Assembly (NCBI RefSeq): GCF_900091605.1
Contig: NZ_FMCQ01000003.1
Span: 757,656 to 821,655 of the forward strand
DNA from: Micromonospora tulbaghiae
GTDB lineage: Bacteria; Actinomycetota; Actinomycetes; Mycobacteriales; Micromonosporaceae
Length of the DNA: 64,000 bases
Direction of reading: 5' to 3'
Of the stretch, positions 26,527-36,484 are shown piece by piece; position 1 is the stretch's first letter; every line of letters starts with the position of its first letter. A program made the position numbers and the translations under genes. The notes beneath the pieces are model-generated. The model had not been told where the DNA came from. It worked only from the letters and a program-made list of their open reading frames with translations, and did no database searches.

Positions 26527-27072
26527 GTGTCGCGTCAGATCTTCCAGCTCATGGTGTCGCTGGCCGGCGTCCGGCCGACGGTGTGGCGGCGGGTGCTGGT
26601 GCCCGGCGGCTACACGCTGGACCGGCTGCACCGGGTGATTCAGCACGCGATGGGCTGGCGCGACTGCCACCTGCACTCGTTCGACGTCGACGGCCGGCAG
26701 TACGGCGAGCCCGACCCGGGCGGCGAACTGGCGTTGCGCGACGAGCTGGACGTCCGGCTGGACGCGCTCGTCGGCAAGGGCGACCGCTTCCGCTACACCT
26801 ACGACTTCGGCGACTGGTGGGAGCACGACCTGGTGGTGGAGGACTGCTGCGCCGCCGACCCGGACGAGCGCTACCCGCTGTGCCTGGACGGGGAGCGGGC
26901 CTGCCCGCCGGAGGACGTGGGCGGTCCGGCCGGGTACGCGGTCCTGCTGGCCGCGCTCGCCGACCCCGAGCATCCGGAGCATCCGACCATGCGGGAGTGG
27001 GCCGGCCCGGCGTTCGATCCGGCCGTGTTCGACAGCGACCGCGCCACCGTCCTGCTGCGCCGCTGCTGCTGA
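26527..27072 (+). CDS. Plasmid pRiA4b ORF-3-like protein
   Basis: 181 residues. The family signature is clear: QLMVSLAGVRPTVWRRVLVP, then LHRVIQHAMGWRDCHLHSF, YTYDFGDWWEHDL and the C-terminal YAVLLAALADPEHPEH. The fold occurs in IS1096-like passenger proteins and in many chromosomal stand-alone copies; its role is unknown. No transposase or terminal repeats are nearby. GTG 26527 is preferred: AGGAAGG lies 10 nt upstream, and an in-frame ATG at 26491 falls inside the divergent 39-residue gene. The final codons form the first copy of a short tandem repeat. Confidence 0.78.
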   Translation: MSRQIFQLMVSLAGVRPTVWRRVLVPGGYTLDRLHRVIQHAMGWRDCHLHSFDVDGRQYGEPDPGGELALRDELDVRLDALVGKGDRFRYTYDFGDWWEHDLVVEDCCAADPDERYPLCLDGERACPPEDVGGPAGYAVLLAALADPEHPEHPTMREWAGPAFDPAVFDSDRATVLLRRCC

Positions 27073-27153
27073 CCGGGCGACCGCCGCGCTGCTGCTGATC
27101 GAGCGACCGCTGCGCTGCTGACGGGAGCGACGCCGCACTGCTGATCGCGCGGC
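27061..27153. repeat. Four degenerate copies of a ~25-bp repeat
   Basis: Units built on CGCTGCTGCTGAxCGxGCGACCGC begin at about 27061, 27085, 27111 and 27134 and decay with distance. The first contains the last codons and stop of the pRiA4b-ORF3-like gene. Probably slippage-derived; no function evident. Confidence 0.5.
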
Positions 27154-27189
27154 CCGGGGGAGGGGTCGCGCGCCCGCGCGGTAACGAAA

Positions 27190-27203
27190 TGGGAACGCTC
27201 CCA
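27190..27203. promoter_or_regulatory. CebR-type operator O1 (upstream)
   Basis: TGGGAACGCTCCCA, one mismatch from the palindrome TGGGAGCGCTCCCA known as the CebR/LacI-family cellulose-utilisation site in actinobacteria. It lies just upstream of the -35 of the cellobiose-type importer operon, 53 bp centre to centre from O2. Confidence 0.85.
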
Positions 27204-27211
27204 ACGGTCTA

Positions 27212-27240
27212 TTGACACCCCTGTCACCTCCCGGCAACCT
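27212..27240 (+). promoter_or_regulatory. Promoter of the cellobiose-type operon
   Basis: TTGACA at 27212-27217, a 17-bp spacer and CAACCT at 27235-27240. Predicted transcription start is near 27246, inside operator O2. This leaves a leader of about 110 nt before the solute-binding protein ATG. Confidence 0.6.
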
Positions 27241-27242
27241 CA

Positions 27243-27256
27243 TGGGAGCGCTCCCG
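27243..27256. promoter_or_regulatory. CebR-type operator O2 (at the start site)
   Basis: TGGGAGCGCTCCCG, one base from the perfect palindrome. It covers the predicted +1 directly after the -10 box, where a bound repressor would block initiation. Confidence 0.88.
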
Positions 27257-27355
27257 GGAGTGGCGCGGATCTCGTTCCTGCCCGCTCCGGCCCGCGCGAC
27301 ACGCACCCCCCACCACACAGCAGATATCGCCTCACCACCGAAAGAGGGGTCTCGG

Positions 27356-28675
27356 ATGAGCGTCCCAATCCGTCGTCGGCGCTTCGCGGCCATCGCGCTC
27401 GCGTCCGTCGTCGTGCTCGGCACCACCGCCGCCTGCGGCGACGACTCGGACAGCGGCGACAGCGGCAGCGGCGGCGGCCCGATCACCCTGGTCGTCGACG
27501 TCTTCGGCGACCAGGGCTTCGGCTACGAAGAGCTGTACAAGCAGTACGAAGCGGAGCACACGAACGTCAAGATCCAGGAGCGGGGCAAGGGCCTCGGCCT
27601 CGGTGACTACAACACCCGCCTGACCCAGCAGATCACCGCCGGCTCGGGCGCCGGCGACGTGGTGGCCCTGGAAGAGGGCACCATCGTCCAGTTCTACGCC
27701 CAGGCCGACAAGTTCGTGAACCTCGCCGACCACGGCGCGAACGACCTCAAGGGCAACTTCCTGCCGTGGAAGTGGGAGCAGGGCACCACCCCCGACGGCA
27801 AGGTGCTGGGCCTCGGCACCGACGTCGGCTCGATGGCGCTGTGCTACCGCAGCGACCTGTTCAAGGCCGCCGGGCTGCCCACCGACCGCGAGCAGGTCGG
27901 CGCGCTCTGGCCGACCTGGGACGAGTTCATCGCCACCGGCCAGAAGTTCGCCGCCGCCGACAAGAAGCACAAGTTCGTCGACTCGGCGACCAACTTCTAC
28001 AACGTCGTGCTGATGCAGATCGCGGGCCAGGGCACCGGCTACACCTACTACGACAAGAGCAACAAGCTGGTCATCGACCAGAACCCGGACGTGCAGGCCG
28101 CGTACCAGCTCACCACCAAGATGATCTCGGCCGGGCTGTCGAACAACCTCCAGTCGTTCTCCAACGAGTGGAACGCCGGCTTCAAGAACGGCACCTTCGC
28201 CACCATCGCCTGCCCCGCCTGGATGACCGGTGTCATCAAGGGCCAGGCCGGTGACGCGGCGACCGGCAAGTGGGACATCGCCAAGGCGCCGGGCGCCGGT
28301 GGCAACTGGGGCGGCTCCTTCCTCGGCGTGCCGAAGTCGAGCAAGCACCAGAAGGAGGCCGCGGAGCTGGCCAAGTTCCTGACCAGCGCCAAGGGTCAGA
28401 TCGGCGCGTACAAGGCGGTCGGCAACCTGCCCTCGAACCCGCAGGCGCTCACCGACCCGGCCGTGGCCGACTCGACCAACGACTACTTCAGCAAGGCCCC
28501 GGTCGGCAAGATCTTCGCCGCCGGCGCCACCGACCTGAAGCCGGTCTACCTCGGCCCGAAGAACAACGCGGTCCGCACCGCCGTGGAGAACACGCTGCGC
28601 GCCGTGGAGCAGGGCAAGTCGGCCGACGAGCAGTGGCAGGCGGCCCTGAAGAACGGTGCGGCCGCCGGTAAGTGA
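27356..28675 (+). CDS. cebE: Sugar ABC transporter solute-binding lipoprotein (CebE-like)
   Basis: 439 residues. The signal peptide ends in a lipobox with the modified cysteine after TTAA (GTTAAC) and is followed by a Ser/Asp/Gly linker. The rest is a family-1 extracellular solute-binding fold (ITLVVDVFGDQGFGYEELY early; GGNWGGSFLGVPKSSKH late). Position at the head of an operon with two sugar permeases, a beta-glucosidase and a LacI regulator, behind CebR-like operators, makes a cello-oligosaccharide ligand likely. AGAGGGG precedes the ATG. No ATPase gene is in the operon, so a shared MsiK-type ATPase elsewhere is expected. Symbol by context. Confidence 0.85.
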   Translation: MSVPIRRRRFAAIALASVVVLGTTAACGDDSDSGDSGSGGGPITLVVDVFGDQGFGYEELYKQYEAEHTNVKIQERGKGLGLGDYNTRLTQQITAGSGAGDVVALEEGTIVQFYAQADKFVNLADHGANDLKGNFLPWKWEQGTTPDGKVLGLGTDVGSMALCYRSDLFKAAGLPTDREQVGALWPTWDEFIATGQKFAAADKKHKFVDSATNFYNVVLMQIAGQGTGYTYYDKSNKLVIDQNPDVQAAYQLTTKMISAGLSNNLQSFSNEWNAGFKNGTFATIACPAWMTGVIKGQAGDAATGKWDIAKAPGAGGNWGGSFLGVPKSSKHQKEAAELAKFLTSAKGQIGAYKAVGNLPSNPQALTDPAVADSTNDYFSKAPVGKIFAAGATDLKPVYLGPKNNAVRTAVENTLRAVEQGKSADEQWQAALKNGAAAGK

Positions 28676-28690
28676 CCGGTTGAGCCGCCC

Positions 28691-28730
28691 GCGGGTGGCG
28701 TCGGCAGCCCCGGCTGCCGGCGCCACCCGC
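28691..28730 (+). terminator. Very strong stem-loop between cebE and cebF
   Basis: A 19-bp stem (28691-28709 with 28712-28730) with one U-G pair and a 2-nt loop, 15 nt after the cebE stop and 64 nt before cebF. No U-run follows. Such intercistronic hairpins in binding-protein operons usually stabilise the 5' message or attenuate readthrough, giving excess binding protein over permease. Confidence 0.7.
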
Positions 28731-28794
28731 GGTGCCCGCAGAGTCCGGCGTCGCCCGTGTGGCGGGTGACGCTGGCCGAGGAGAAGGACTCCCC

Positions 28795-29775
28795 ATGAGC
28801 CTCGACCTGCACGCCGCGGCGCCGCCCGAACCCGGCCCGCCGCGCGCCGCCCGTCACACGCGCCGCCGTGCCGCCTCACTGACGCGCCTGGACCTGAAGT
28901 ACTCGCCGTATCTGTACGTCCTGCCGTTCTTCGCGATCTTCGCCGTGTTCGGCGTGTACCCGATCGCGTACACGGTCTGGATCGCGCTGACCGACCGGTC
29001 GCCGCTGAACCCGACGATCTCCTTCGTCGGGATGGACAACTTCGTCGAACTGATCACCGAGGATCCGCAGTTCTGGAACGCGGTGGTCAACACGTTCGGC
29101 ATGTTCCTGCTCTCCACAGTGCCCCAGTTGCTGCTGGCGCTGATGCTCGCCAACGCGCTCAACCGGAAGCTGCGCGCGCAGACGTTCTTCCGGATGGCCA
29201 TCGCGATGCCGATCATCACCTCGACCGCCGTGGTCGCGCTGATCTTCTCGATGATCTACGCCAAGGACTTCGGCCTGGTCAACTGGCTGCTCGACAGCGT
29301 CGGCCTGGACCCGATCGACTGGCGGGCGAATCGTTTCGCCTCCTGGTTCGCCATCTCCACCATGGTCGACTGGCGCTGGGTCGGCTACAACGCGTTGATC
29401 TACCTGGCCGCCATGCAGTCGATCAGCAAGGACATGTACGAGGCCGCGGCGCTGGACGGCGCCTCCCGGCGGCGTCAGTTCTGGTCCATCACGGTCCCGC
29501 AGCTGCGTCCCACGATCATCTTCACGCTGATCATCTCCACCATCGGCGGCCTCCAGCTGTTCACCGAGCCCCTGCTGTTCACCAGCGGCTCGGGTGGCCT
29601 CTCCGGCGGTTCGGAGGGCCAGTTCCAGACCATCACGATGTACCTGCTCGACGTGATGAACCAGCGTTTCCGGTGGGGGTACGCCGGAGCGGTCGCGCTC
29701 GTGCTCTTCGTGCTCATCGCGCTGATGTCGGTGATCAACTATCTGCTCGCCCGCCGCATCAGCTCCGACAAGTGA
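28795..29775 (+). CDS. cebF: Sugar ABC transporter permease (CebF-like)
   Basis: 326 residues, MalF-type. Six hydrophobic segments; the first (YLYVLPFFAIFAVFGVYPIA) follows a basic N-terminal tail. The ATPase-contact EAA loop reads YEAAALDGASRRRQFWSITVP near residues 215-235 (quoted in part: EAAALDGASR). ATG 28795 follows GAGGAGAAGGACT. It pairs with the next permease to form the channel for the CebE-like binding protein. Confidence 0.87.
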   Translation: MSLDLHAAAPPEPGPPRAARHTRRRAASLTRLDLKYSPYLYVLPFFAIFAVFGVYPIAYTVWIALTDRSPLNPTISFVGMDNFVELITEDPQFWNAVVNTFGMFLLSTVPQLLLALMLANALNRKLRAQTFFRMAIAMPIITSTAVVALIFSMIYAKDFGLVNWLLDSVGLDPIDWRANRFASWFAISTMVDWRWVGYNALIYLAAMQSISKDMYEAAALDGASRRRQFWSITVPQLRPTIIFTLIISTIGGLQLFTEPLLFTSGSGGLSGGSEGQFQTITMYLLDVMNQRFRWGYAGAVALVLFVLIALMSVINYLLARRISSDK

Positions 29776-29784
29776 GGTGACGAG

Positions 29785-30681
29785 ATGACGACCACCGCGG
29801 TTCGCCCGCCCACCCGGCACAGCACGCCGGTGAAGACCACCCACCGGGCCGAGCGGCTCTGGAAGGCCAGCCCGCTCACCATGATCGGCCTGATCTTCGG
29901 CGTGCTCCTGTCCCTGTTCCCGTTCTACTGGATGATCGTGATCGCCAGCCGGACGAACGACGCGGCCAACTCCTGGCCGCCGCCGTTCCTGCCCGGCGGC
30001 AAGCTCGGCGAGAACATCGAGCGGGTGCTCGCCAACAGCGACGCCAACATCGTCAAGGGTCTGATGAACTCGTTCCTGGTCTCCGGGACGATCACCATCG
30101 CGACGGTGTTCTTCGGCTCGCTCGCCGGCTTCGCGTTCGCCAAGCTCCGCTTCCGGGGCAAGAACGCGCTGCTGCTGATCATCCTCGCCTCGATGATGGT
30201 GCCGATCCAGCTCGGCGTGCTGCCGCTGTACATCCTGATGGCCAAGCTCGACTGGCTGAACACCATGCCGTCGGTGACGGTTCCGTTCCTGATCGGCGGC
30301 TTCGGCATCTTCATGATGCGCCAGTACGCAGAACAGGCGGTACCGAACGAGTTGATCGAGGCCGCCCGGGTGGACGGCTGCTCCACCTGGCGGGTGTACT
30401 GGCACGTGGTGGCACCCGCGCTGCGTCCGGCCGCCGCCGTGCTGGGGCTGCTGACCTTCATGGAGCAGTGGAACCAGTTCTTCTGGCCGTTCGTGGTGCT
30501 GGCGGACCCGTCCAACCCGACCGTCCAGATCTCGCTGCGCAGCCTCAACACCGCCTACTTCGCCGACAACTCGCAGATCTTCGCCGGTACGTTGATCGCG
30601 ACCCTGCCCCTGTTCATCGTGTTCGTTCTGTTCGGCCGCCAGATCATCGGCGGCATCATGGAAGGCGCCGTCAAGTCGTGA
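29785..30681 (+). CDS. cebG: Sugar ABC transporter permease (CebG-like)
   Basis: 298 residues, MalG-type, six membrane helices. The EAA loop is [15 protein letters not shown] with VVAPALRP after it. The ATG lies 9 bp after the cebF stop with GAGGTGAC upstream. The C-terminal end ([10 protein letters not shown]) matches carbohydrate permeases. The stop overlaps the GTG of the beta-glucosidase gene, so import and hydrolysis are translationally linked. Confidence 0.88.
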   Translation: MTTTAVRPPTRHSTPVKTTHRAERLWKASPLTMIGLIFGVLLSLFPFYWMIVIASRTNDAANSWPPPFLPGGKLGENIERVLANSDANIVKGLMNSFLVSGTITIATVFFGSLAGFAFAKLRFRGKNALLLIILASMMVPIQLGVLPLYILMAKLDWLNTMPSVTVPFLIGGFGIFMMRQYAEQAVPNELIEAARVDGCSTWRVYWHVVAPALRPAAAVLGLLTFMEQWNQFFWPFVVLADPSNPTVQISLRSLNTAYFADNSQIFAGTLIATLPLFIVFVLFGRQIIGGIMEGAVKS

Positions 30682-32111
30682 GCAACCCAGCAAGCCCGCC
30701 CGCCGTCGGCGTCCTCGACGCCGGTCCGGCCCTCACCTTCCCGCCCGACTTCCTCTGGGGCGCGGCCACGGCCGCGTACCAGATCGAAGGTGCGGCGACG
30801 GAGGGCGGCCGTGCCCCGTCGATCTGGGACATCTTCAGCCACACCGAGGGCCGGACGGTGGCCGGGCACACCGGCGACGTGGCGTGCGACCACTACCACC
30901 GGATGCCGGACGACGTGCGGCTGATGGCCGACCTGGGCCTGCGGTCGTACCGCTTCTCGGTGAGCTGGCCGCGGGTGCAGCCGGGCGGCACCGGCGGGGT
31001 CAACCAGGAGGGCATGGACTTCTACCGCCGGCTGATCGACGAGCTGCTCGGCCACGGCATCGAGCCCTGGCTGACGCTCTACCACTGGGACCTGCCGCAG
31101 CCGCTGGAGGACGCGGGCGGCTGGCCGGCCCGGGACACCGCCGCCCGCTTCGCCGAGTACTCGCACCTGGTCGCCGAGGCGCTCGGTGACCGGGTGAAGT
31201 ACTTCACCACGCTGAACGAGCCGTGGTGCTCGGCGTTCCTCGGTTACGGCTCCGGCGTGCACGCGCCGGGCCGCAGGGACGGCGCGGACGCGGTCCGGGC
31301 CGGGCACCACCTGATGCTCGGTCACGGCCTGGCCGTGCAGGCGGTACGGGCGGCCCGCCCGGAGGCGCAGCTCGGCATCACCGTCAACCTGTACCCGGTG
31401 ACCCCGGCGAGCGGGTCGGCGGCGGACGCCGACGCCGCCCGCCGGATCGACGCGCTGGCGAACCGGTTCTTCCTGGACCCGGTGCTGCGCGGCGCGTACC
31501 CGGCGGATCTCGTCGCGGACCTGCGTCAGGTCACCGACATGGGGCACGTGCGCGACGGTGACCTGGCGACCATCTCGACGCCGCTGGACATGGTCGGGGT
31601 CAACTACTACAGCCGGCACGTGGTGGCCGCGCCGGTCGAGGGCGCGGAGCCGGAGCCCTACTGGCGGGCGCCGTCCTGCTGGCCGGGCAGCGAGGACGTC
31701 CGGTTCGTCACCCGGGGTGTCCCGGTGACGGACATGGACTGGGAGATCGACGCTCCGGGCCTGGTGGAGACGCTGGAGCGGGTCCACCGGGAGTACACCG
31801 ACCTGCCGCTCTACGTCACCGAGAACGGCTCGGCGTTCGTCGACGAACTCGTCGACGGCCGGGTGGACGACCCGGACCGGCTGGCCTACTTCGCCGCGCA
31901 CCTGCGCGCGGCGCACGCCGCGATCGAGGCCGGAGTGCCGCTGAAGGGCTACTTCGCCTGGTCGCTGTTGGACAACTTCGAGTGGGCCTGGGGCTACACG
32001 AAGCGGTTCGGCATGGTCTATGTCGACTACGACAGCCAGGCCCGGATCGCGAAGTCCAGCGCCAGGTGGTACGCCGACGTGATCCGACGCAACGGCCTGC
32101 CCGCACAATAA
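30678..32111 (+). CDS. GH1 beta-glucosidase
   Basis: 477 residues, full GH1 length, no signal peptide, so it acts in the cytoplasm on imported cellobiose or cellodextrins. The N-terminal signature [15 protein letters not shown] is present. Acid/base Glu181 is in TLNEPW and nucleophile Glu382 in YVTENGS. The GTG start overlaps the cebG stop (GTGA). This matches bglC of the Streptomyces cebEFG-bglC operon in position and family. Confidence 0.92.
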   Translation: MSNPASPPAVGVLDAGPALTFPPDFLWGAATAAYQIEGAATEGGRAPSIWDIFSHTEGRTVAGHTGDVACDHYHRMPDDVRLMADLGLRSYRFSVSWPRVQPGGTGGVNQEGMDFYRRLIDELLGHGIEPWLTLYHWDLPQPLEDAGGWPARDTAARFAEYSHLVAEALGDRVKYFTTLNEPWCSAFLGYGSGVHAPGRRDGADAVRAGHHLMLGHGLAVQAVRAARPEAQLGITVNLYPVTPASGSAADADAARRIDALANRFFLDPVLRGAYPADLVADLRQVTDMGHVRDGDLATISTPLDMVGVNYYSRHVVAAPVEGAEPEPYWRAPSCWPGSEDVRFVTRGVPVTDMDWEIDAPGLVETLERVHREYTDLPLYVTENGSAFVDELVDGRVDDPDRLAYFAAHLRAAHAAIEAGVPLKGYFAWSLLDNFEWAWGYTKRFGMVYVDYDSQARIAKSSARWYADVIRRNGLPAQ

Positions 32112-32195
32112 GCTGGGCCAGCCAGTAACGGGCGGCCCGGCGCCGACGCCTCAATCGGTGCCGGGTCCGCCCGACCGTCGGAGGAGCAACAGACG

Positions 32196-33242
32196 ATGAC
32201 AACGCAGCGCACCCGCTCGCTCGGGCGTCCGACCCTCGACGCGGTCGCGGCCCGCGCCGGCGTCGGGCGTGGCACGGTCTCCCGCGTGGTCAACGGCTCG
32301 CCGCAGGTCAGCCCGGAGGCCCGGGCCGCCGTCCAGCAGGCCATCGCCGAACTGGGGTACGTGCCGAACCGCGCCGCCCGTGCGCTGGTCACCCAGCGGA
32401 CCGACTCGGTGGCCCTGGTCGTCTCCGAGTCGGGGGAGCGGGTCTTCACCGAGCCGTTCTTCGCGGCCATCGTCCGGGGCGTCAGCTCCGGGCTGGTGGA
32501 GACGCCCATGCAGCTCTGGCTGGCCATGGTGCAGTCGCCGATCGAGCGGGAACGGGTCGAGCACCACCTGACCAACCAGCACGTGGACGGCGTACTCCTG
32601 CTCTCCCTGCACGACGCCGACCCGCTGCCCACGCTGCTGGAGGAGCGCGGCCTGCCGACCGTGCTCGGCGGCCGGCCGGCTCGGATGCTGCACCCGAACG
32701 CGCAGCCGGCCTGGTTCGTCGACATGGACAACGTCGGCGGCGCGCGCCAGGCGGTGGAGCACCTGTTCCGTCAGGGGCGCCGGCGGGTGGCGACCATCGC
32801 CGGCCCGCAGGACATGGGCGCCGGCCTGGCCCGGCTCTCCGGCTACCAGGAGGCCGTGCGCGCGTCGGGCGGCCGGGTCGACCCGGGCCTGATCGCGTAC
32901 GGGGACTTCAGCGAGGGCAGCGGCACCGCCGCCATGCGCCGGCTGCTCGACATCTGCCCGGAACTGGACGCGGTGTTCGTCGCCTCCGACCTGATGGCCT
33001 TCGGCGCGCTGCGCGCGTTGCGCGAGGCCGGCCGCCGGGTGCCCGAGGACGTGGCGGTGATCGGCTTCGACGACGCCCCGATCGCGCGCCAGGCCGAGCC
33101 GCCGCTGACCACCGTGTTCCAGCCGGTGGAGGAGATGGGCCGGCAGATGGCCCGGCTGCTGGTCTCCCGCATCCGCGGCGAGGAGGTCCCCTCGCCGCAC
33201 GTGCTGCTGGACACCGAACTCGTCCACCGGGCCTCCGCCTGA
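32196..33242 (+). CDS. cebR: LacI-family repressor (CebR-like)
   Basis: 348 residues. The N-terminal LacI helix-turn-helix reads PTLDAVAARAGVGRGTVSRV with a hinge LGYVPNRAARALVTQ. The C-terminal periplasmic-binding-protein-like domain would bind the inducer. It follows the GH1 gene by 84 bp with GGAGGAGCAAC before the ATG. It is the obvious candidate to bind the TGGGAGCGCTCCC-type palindromes at 27190, 27243 and 39627. Symbol assigned by context and operator match. Confidence 0.88.
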   Translation: MTTQRTRSLGRPTLDAVAARAGVGRGTVSRVVNGSPQVSPEARAAVQQAIAELGYVPNRAARALVTQRTDSVALVVSESGERVFTEPFFAAIVRGVSSGLVETPMQLWLAMVQSPIERERVEHHLTNQHVDGVLLLSLHDADPLPTLLEERGLPTVLGGRPARMLHPNAQPAWFVDMDNVGGARQAVEHLFRQGRRRVATIAGPQDMGAGLARLSGYQEAVRASGGRVDPGLIAYGDFSEGSGTAAMRRLLDICPELDAVFVASDLMAFGALRALREAGRRVPEDVAVIGFDDAPIARQAEPPLTTVFQPVEEMGRQMARLLVSRIRGEEVPSPHVLLDTELVHRASA

Positions 33243-33263
33243 TCCGTCCGGCGCGGGAGCCGC

Positions 33264-34475
<1,212 letters not shown>

Positions 34476-35549
34476 CTAGTTCTCCCTCACCGCGCGCAGC
34501 CCGTGTGCCACGAGCGGCGTCACCATGTCGCCGATCCGGTCGAAACCCTCGCCCAGCGTCTGCCCGAGCGTGTGCCGGTAGTGGATGCCCTCGCAGATCA
34601 CCGCGAGCTTGAAACAGCCGAGTGCCACGTGCCAGTGCAGCGGGCCGACGTCGACGTCGCTGCGCCCGGCGTACCGCTCGATCAGCTCGGCGCCGGTGGG
34701 GAAACCGGCGCGCGGCCCGATGCCGTCGGCCACCGGGTTGCCCTCGCCGTGGTCGCTGTCGCCGAGCACGTCCCAGTACGTCAGCAGCAGCCCGAGGTCG
34801 GCCAGCGGGTCGCCGAGCGTGGCCATCTCCCAGTCGAGCACGGCCCGCACCGCCACCGGGTCGACGGTGGCGAGGAGGTTGTCCAGCCGGTAGTCGCCGT
34901 GCACGATCCGGCCCGCGTTCGCGCCCTCGGGCACGCTTGCGGCCAGCGCGTCGCGCAGCTCGTCGATGCCGGGCAGCGGCCGGCTGCGGGACCGGTCGAG
35001 CTGGCCGGCCCACCGGCGTACCTGCCGGGCCAGGTAGCCCTCCGGGCGGCCGAAGTCGGCCAGGCCCACCTCGGCCGGCTCGACCCGGTGCAGGGTGACG
35101 AGCGTGTCCATCATCGCCATCGCGAGGTCGCGACGTTGCGCGGAGGTGAGCGCGTCGGTCTGCTCCCGCCGCCGGTAGACCTCGCCCTCGACCTTCGCCA
35201 TCAGGTAGAACGGCGCGCCGATGACGCTCTCGTCGGCGCAGAGCAGCAGCGCCTCCGGCACCGGTACGCCGGTCGGGGCGAGCGCCGAGATCACCCGGTG
35301 CTCCCGCGTCATGTCGTGCGCGGTGGCCAGCACGTGCCCCAGTGGCGGCCGGCGCAGCACCACCTGGCGGTCGCCGGCGCGCAGCAGGTAGGTGAGGTTG
35401 GACTTGCCGCCGGCGATCAGCCGCGCCGACAGCGGCCCGCTCAGGTCCGGCCGGTGGACGGCCAGGTGGGCGGCGAGCCGGTCGAGGTCGAGCCCGCGCG
35501 GGGCCGGACCGGTCGAGGGCGCGGCGACATCGGCGGCCGGATCGGTCAT
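34476..35549 (-). CDS. APH-family kinase paired with the acyl-CoA dehydrogenase
   Basis: 357 residues. The nucleotide-binding start LIAGGKSNLTYLL, the catalytic loop IVHGDYRLDNLL and the metal-binding VLDWEMATLGDPLADLG are the canonical APH/choline-kinase motifs. The sequence groups with ACAD10-like phosphotransferases rather than antibiotic kinases, because of its partner and the AHDMTREHRVISAL segment. ATG 35549; the upstream ribosome site is weak. It is transcribed ahead of the dehydrogenase with no gap. Expected role: phosphorylate a hydroxyacyl-CoA for removal of the hydroxyl group. Confidence 0.85.
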   Translation of the reverse strand: MTDPAADVAAPSTGPAPRGLDLDRLAAHLAVHRPDLSGPLSARLIAGGKSNLTYLLRAGDRQVVLRRPPLGHVLATAHDMTREHRVISALAPTGVPVPEALLLCADESVIGAPFYLMAKVEGEVYRRREQTDALTSAQRRDLAMAMMDTLVTLHRVEPAEVGLADFGRPEGYLARQVRRWAGQLDRSRSRPLPGIDELRDALAASVPEGANAGRIVHGDYRLDNLLATVDPVAVRAVLDWEMATLGDPLADLGLLLTYWDVLGDSDHGEGNPVADGIGPRAGFPTGAELIERYAGRSDVDVGPLHWHVALGCFKLAVICEGIHYRHTLGQTLGEGFDRIGDMVTPLVAHGLRAVREN

Positions 35550-35699
35550 CCGATTAGTTGATGGCAGCTCAGCTTTGTTGTCAAGGTCGGGTTTTCCCGG
35601 CGGGACATGCCCTTGCAACAGGGGCGAAATGGTCAACCGGCAGGCTGGGCCCCAGCCTGCCGGCCGCTCGGCCGGCCCGCCGAGCGGAGGGGATCAGAC

Positions 35700-36404
35700 A
35701 TGCTGCTGAGAGTTCGGGTGACCCTGCCGGACCGTCCGGGCACGCTCGGCCAGGTGGCCCGGACACTCGGCGTCTCCGGCGCGGACATCGTGCAGGTGGT
35801 GGTGCTGGAACGGCTCGGCGGCCGGGCGGTGGACGACTTCACCGTGGTGTGGCCTGGTGCGGCGCGGGTGGAGCGGATGCTCGCCGGGCTGGCCGCGATC
35901 CCCGGCGTCCGGGTGGACGGCGTGTGGCGGGCGATCGGCGCGCCCACCACCACCGGCCAGGACGCGGAACTGCTCGCCCAGGTGGCGGCGAACCCGGTCG
36001 ACGGGGTGGCCACGCTCGTCGACGCGGTGCCCGGGCTGCTCGCCGCGGACTGGGCGGTGGCCGCCGTCGTACCCCTGGACTGGGCCTCGCGCAGCGGCGA
36101 GGCCGGCGTCGCCGCGATCGGGCACGCGAGCTGGCGGGCGCCGTCGCCGCCCCGGCTGCCCGAGGTGACCCCGCTGCGGGCACGGGCCATCACCAGCCCG
36201 GAGGGGCACCACTACGCGGTCGCGCCGTTCGGCCGGGCCGGCCTGGTGCTGGTGGTCGCCCGCGACCACAGCGAGCCACTGTCGGCGGCCGGGTTCCACT
36301 CCACCGAGGTGGACCGGCTCGCCCAGCTCGTCCGCGCCGGCGCGGTGATCCTCGGCGACCGGCTTGACCTGGTCGGCACGCCACCAGTGACCACCGTCAC
36401 CTGA
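35700..36404 (+). CDS. ACT-domain protein
   Basis: 234 residues. An N-terminal ACT domain (RVTLPDRPGTLGQVARTLG) would bind an amino acid. The remaining ~150 residues resemble a degenerate GAF/PAS-like region: it ends in a strand-helix segment (YAVAPFGRAGLVLVVARD) but shows no catalytic motif. GAGCGGAGGGG precedes the ATG. A second ACT gene fused to an acetyltransferase begins 80 bp downstream on the same strand, so the two probably work together as amino-acid sensors. Confidence 0.75.
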   Translation: MLLRVRVTLPDRPGTLGQVARTLGVSGADIVQVVVLERLGGRAVDDFTVVWPGAARVERMLAGLAAIPGVRVDGVWRAIGAPTTTGQDAELLAQVAANPVDGVATLVDAVPGLLAADWAVAAVVPLDWASRSGEAGVAAIGHASWRAPSPPRLPEVTPLRARAITSPEGHHYAVAPFGRAGLVLVVARDHSEPLSAAGFHSTEVDRLAQLVRAGAVILGDRLDLVGTPPVTTVT

Positions 36405-36484
36405 CCGGACGGCCCGCGTCACCCCGGGGCAACGGGCCCGCAACAGGCGGACGGCATGGTCGGTGCTGAGGAAGGGAGACAACC

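Noticed and set aside
26527..27153. Insertion-sequence remnant around the pRiA4b-ORF3-like gene
   Set aside because: No transposase, terminal inverted repeats or target duplication were seen; the tandem copies after the gene look like slippage.
27061..27153. CRISPR-like array
   Set aside because: The four copies decay and have no unique spacers; no cas genes are present.
34476..35549. Aminoglycoside phosphotransferase resistance gene
   Set aside because: APH motifs are shared by many kinases, and the direct abutment with an ACAD10/11-like dehydrogenase argues for acyl-CoA metabolism.
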